Part shown: positions 62,331 to 64,000 of the stretch, piece by piece
How positions within the stretch are numbered: the first letter of the stretch is position 1
Layout: the number at the start of each line of letters is the position of its first letter
Source: Bacillus salipaludis
GTDB taxonomy: Bacteria; Bacillota; Bacilli; Bacillales_B; DSM-18226
Length of the DNA: 64,000 nt
Assembly (NCBI RefSeq): GCF_004358205.1
Contig: NZ_SMYO01000004.1
Location: 62,001-126,000 of the forward strand
Direction of reading: 5' to 3'
Notes under the pieces: generated by a model
What the model saw: the letters and a program-made list of their open reading frames with translations, nothing else
Told to the model about the DNA's origin: nothing
The model's database searches: none
Position numbers and translations under genes: made by a program

Positions 62331-63087
62331 ATGTCTGGCTATAACCCAGCCGTTTAGAAATTTCTTCTGTTGCTGCTTTTATTTTTTCGGAGAAAATCCG
62401 GATGTTTTCATTTTGATAATTGGCTTCAATTCCTGCAATACTCATGCCGGCAATAACGTCACCTTTATGGTCGAAAATCGGTGCCGCAATCGCAGCTGTG
62501 TGATCCTCTAACTCCGAATAACTAATCGTATACCCATTTTCCTGTGCTTGGCGAATCGTTCTCAACAGCTCGCTCTTATCGGTAATCGTTCCCTTTGCAA
62601 AAGATTTAAACTCCGCTGAATCCAAATAGCTTTGAATTTCTTGCTCGGGTAAAAAAGATAAAATCGTACGAGCACAAGCACCCGCATACAACGGGCTCCT
62701 TCTACCGATGGCGGTATATAAACGAACCTTTTGGTTTGTATCAATTTTTTCTATATAGATTGCCTCTTCGCCTTGCTTAACGATAAGGTTGATCGCTTCC
62801 CCTACATCGTCATGCAGCTCTTGCATAATTGGATAGGCAATTTTTCGGATATCCAGTCTGGATGAAACAAGGTGACCAAACTTAAGAAATAGCAGCCCTA
62901 AGCGATATTTGTTATCCGTCCCCTTTTCTAAAAACTCCATTTCTTCTAAGGACATTAACATTCGATATACGGAAGTTTTCGGAATCCCTGATAAATCAAT
63001 CATTTCTTGAAAGGTTAAGGCCGCATGATTTTTAAATAAATTTAAAATATCCATTGAACGGACAACCGTTTTATTTTTATGATTCAT
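62329..63087 (-). CDS. kipR: IclR family regulator (KipR-like)
   Basis: 252 aa IclR regulator with an N-terminal winged helix (LTFQEMIDLSGIPKTSVYRM, about residues 24-43) and a C-terminal effector domain (about 80-245) containing GYTISYSELEDHTAAIAAPI and IAGMSIAG. In B. subtilis KipR represses the kip operon, and the location next to pxpB-pxpC-BCCP-BC supports the same role. TTCCGAA-type repeats in the pxpA/pxpB intergenic region are candidate operators. The gene is convergent with the operon it probably controls. Confidence 0.86.
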   Translation of the reverse strand: MNHKNKTVVRSMDILNLFKNHAALTFQEMIDLSGIPKTSVYRMLMSLEEMEFLEKGTDNKYRLGLLFLKFGHLVSSRLDIRKIAYPIMQELHDDVGEAINLIVKQGEEAIYIEKIDTNQKVRLYTAIGRRSPLYAGACARTILSFLPEQEIQSYLDSAEFKSFAKGTITDKSELLRTIRQAQENGYTISYSELEDHTAAIAAPIFDHKGDVIAGMSIAGIEANYQNENIRIFSEKIKAATEEISKRLGYSQT

Positions 63088-63128
63088 AGTGTTACTCCTT
63101 TTAAAAATAAGGCTTTGTTAAAGAACAA

Positions 63129-63210
63129 TGTTGATTTCTAAACAAAGTTGTTTGGAGCGGAAGGTGCGAGTCTCCCGCGGAAAGCGTGCATCCTGGAACG
63201 GAAATCAACA
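63129..63210. repeat. dispersed bacillus-type inverted-repeat element
   Basis: Ends TGTTGATTTC and GAAATCAACA form a perfect 10-bp inverted repeat around GGAGCGGAAGG, CTCCCGCGGAAAGCG and GGAACGGAAATC. Sequences of this type are common, usually longer, in bacillus genomes; this looks like an internally shortened copy. The 420-nt gap between the iclR and xpaC-like genes contains nothing else evident. Confidence 0.65.
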
Positions 63211-63506
63211 ACCAAGTTTAACACAGCCAAAAATAAAGGTATAAGCTGCTTTTCTATTATAATAACAAATTTGTGGCAGGGATTGTAAGTGGAATCAACA
63301 ATATTCTCCTCGTTGCCTCATAAGCTAATATATACGTCTTAGGTCTTAGTCTTTTTTACATTTCCAGGTCAATGGAAAGCAGGATTTTTTTCGTGTATTG
63401 TTGAAATATGGAAGAGCAGTACATGATTTTTACAATAGAATGAAACATTCATTCCATGTTGCTCGTATGAATAAAGAGGACTATTAAGGTCAGGAGTCGA
63501 TTTAAC

Positions 63507-64000
63507 ATGAACCCAATCATTTCGTTGATTATTCGATCGTTTGTCGCCGTACCGATGACGGTCATTGTTTGGCTAATTAGCAATTTTGCGTTTAACCAAC
63601 CCTTCCTGCTTTCCAGTGCATTTGCGATTGCTGCTGGGGTGATCACACATTTATTCCTTGGCTTGTATATGCAAACACGTTTTTTAAAAAAGCATCGGTT
63701 AACTCGAAAAGAATATTTATATATTATGAAAAATTTATCAGAGGCCAAGCGGAAAATCCGCCGCTTGAATAAGGCGCTTTTTGGAGTCCGCGATATTACT
63801 TCGGTTAAACAAAGAATTGAAATCCATCGCATCGCCAAAAAAATATATAAGATCACAATGAAAGAACCGAAACGCTTTTATAAAGCAGAGTCCTTTTATT
63901 TTTCTCATCTAGACTCCGTGGTAGAGCTCTCTGAAACCTACGGATTTCTCTCAACACAGCCGAAAAAGAATGCGGAGCTCGAGCGGTCGTTAGCTGAGAC
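63507..64000 (+). CDS. xpaC: XpaC-like 5-bromo-4-chloroindolyl phosphate hydrolysis family protein (3' end outside window)
   Basis: Open from ATG 63507 to the window edge (164 codons visible, no stop). Two N-terminal hydrophobic helices (about residues 5-28 and 36-54) precede a cytoplasmic basic, helical domain with HRLTRKEYLYIMKNLSEAKR and KIYKITMKEPKRFYKAESFY. This matches the XpaC family, which in B. subtilis is encoded with YceH/TelA-like proteins; its true function is not settled despite the name. CAGGAG lies about 12 nt before the ATG. Confidence 0.8.
   Translation, partial: MNPIISLIIRSFVAVPMTVIVWLISNFAFNQPFLLSSAFAIAAGVITHLFLGLYMQTRFLKKHRLTRKEYLYIMKNLSEAKRKIRRLNKALFGVRDITSVKQRIEIHRIAKKIYKITMKEPKRFYKAESFYFSHLDSVVELSETYGFLSTQPKKNAELERSLAE

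Noticed and set aside
63449..63856. 135-codon minus-strand open frame
   Set aside because: It lies antisense to the xpaC-like gene, which has clear membrane helices and a better start.

Overview
The window looks like chromosomal DNA of an AT-rich, endospore-forming Bacillaceae bacterium (Bacillus or Neobacillus-like). Evidence: an SspH-type small acid-soluble spore protein, a CwlC-like amidase, YoaE-, YkvI-, YcsF/G/I-, KipI/KipA- and XpaC-like genes, an OpuA glycine betaine transporter with a GbsR/OpcR-type regulator, strong GGAGG ribosome binding sites and many TTG/GTG starts. No rRNA, tRNA, CRISPR array or prophage is visible.

Layout. 1-11.0 kb: a plus-strand catabolic cluster with a dipeptide-type ABC importer (binding protein cut by the window edge, two permeases, two ATPases), two sugar-isomerase TIM barrels around a Gfo/Idh/MocA dehydrogenase, a ROK repressor, a type II-like asparaginase and CutC. 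11-18 kb: a secreted cyclic-nucleotide phosphodiesterase, FMN reductase, SspH, acyl-CoA thioesterase, phosphoglycerate mutase and a FrlB-like SIS protein with its GntR regulator. 18.4-21.7 kb: decayed DNA, with a histidine kinase remnant carrying several frameshifts and a diguanylate cyclase whose 5' end is separated by an in-frame stop. 21.8-31.9 kb: an alanine aminotransferase/Lrp pair, a FusB-family EF-G-binding protein and an arginine/dimethylarginine unit (IclR, ddaH, rocB). 32-35.7 kb: opuA operon and its divergent regulator. 35.8-43.5 kb: secreted and cell-wall proteins, a molybdopterin oxidoreductase, a large multidomain subtilase and a sigma factor. 44-49.3 kb: a probable D- to L-amino-acid conversion operon (N-succinylamino acid racemase, GNAT succinyltransferase, M20 desuccinylase, YkvI transporter) with an RpiR regulator. 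50-55.3 kb: ADP-ribosylglycohydrolase, a REP-associated tyrosine transposase (RAYT) beside an internally deleted comM, a membrane-anchored S1C protease and an amidase. 55.6-63.1 kb: a 5-oxoprolinase region (YcsI, YcsG, PxpA, PxpB, PxpC) extended with a biotin carrier protein and a biotin carboxylase, plus a KipR-like IclR regulator. The right edge cuts an XpaC-like gene.

The most striking non-gene feature is 24 dispersed palindromic elements in three structural classes. Class A is a long perfect hairpin of about 46 nt. Class B is an asymmetric unit of about 55 nt. Class C is built on TGTGAA...TTCACA. Classes A and B and several C copies contain the same small hairpin GGTG-(A/T)CAGG-CACC or its complement. 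The elements lie between genes, often within a few bases of a stop codon. Together with the RAYT gene at 51.6 kb they look like a Gram-positive REP/BIME-type system. The second notable system is the pxpB-pxpC-BCCP-BC operon, which contains every module of urea carboxylase as separate proteins.
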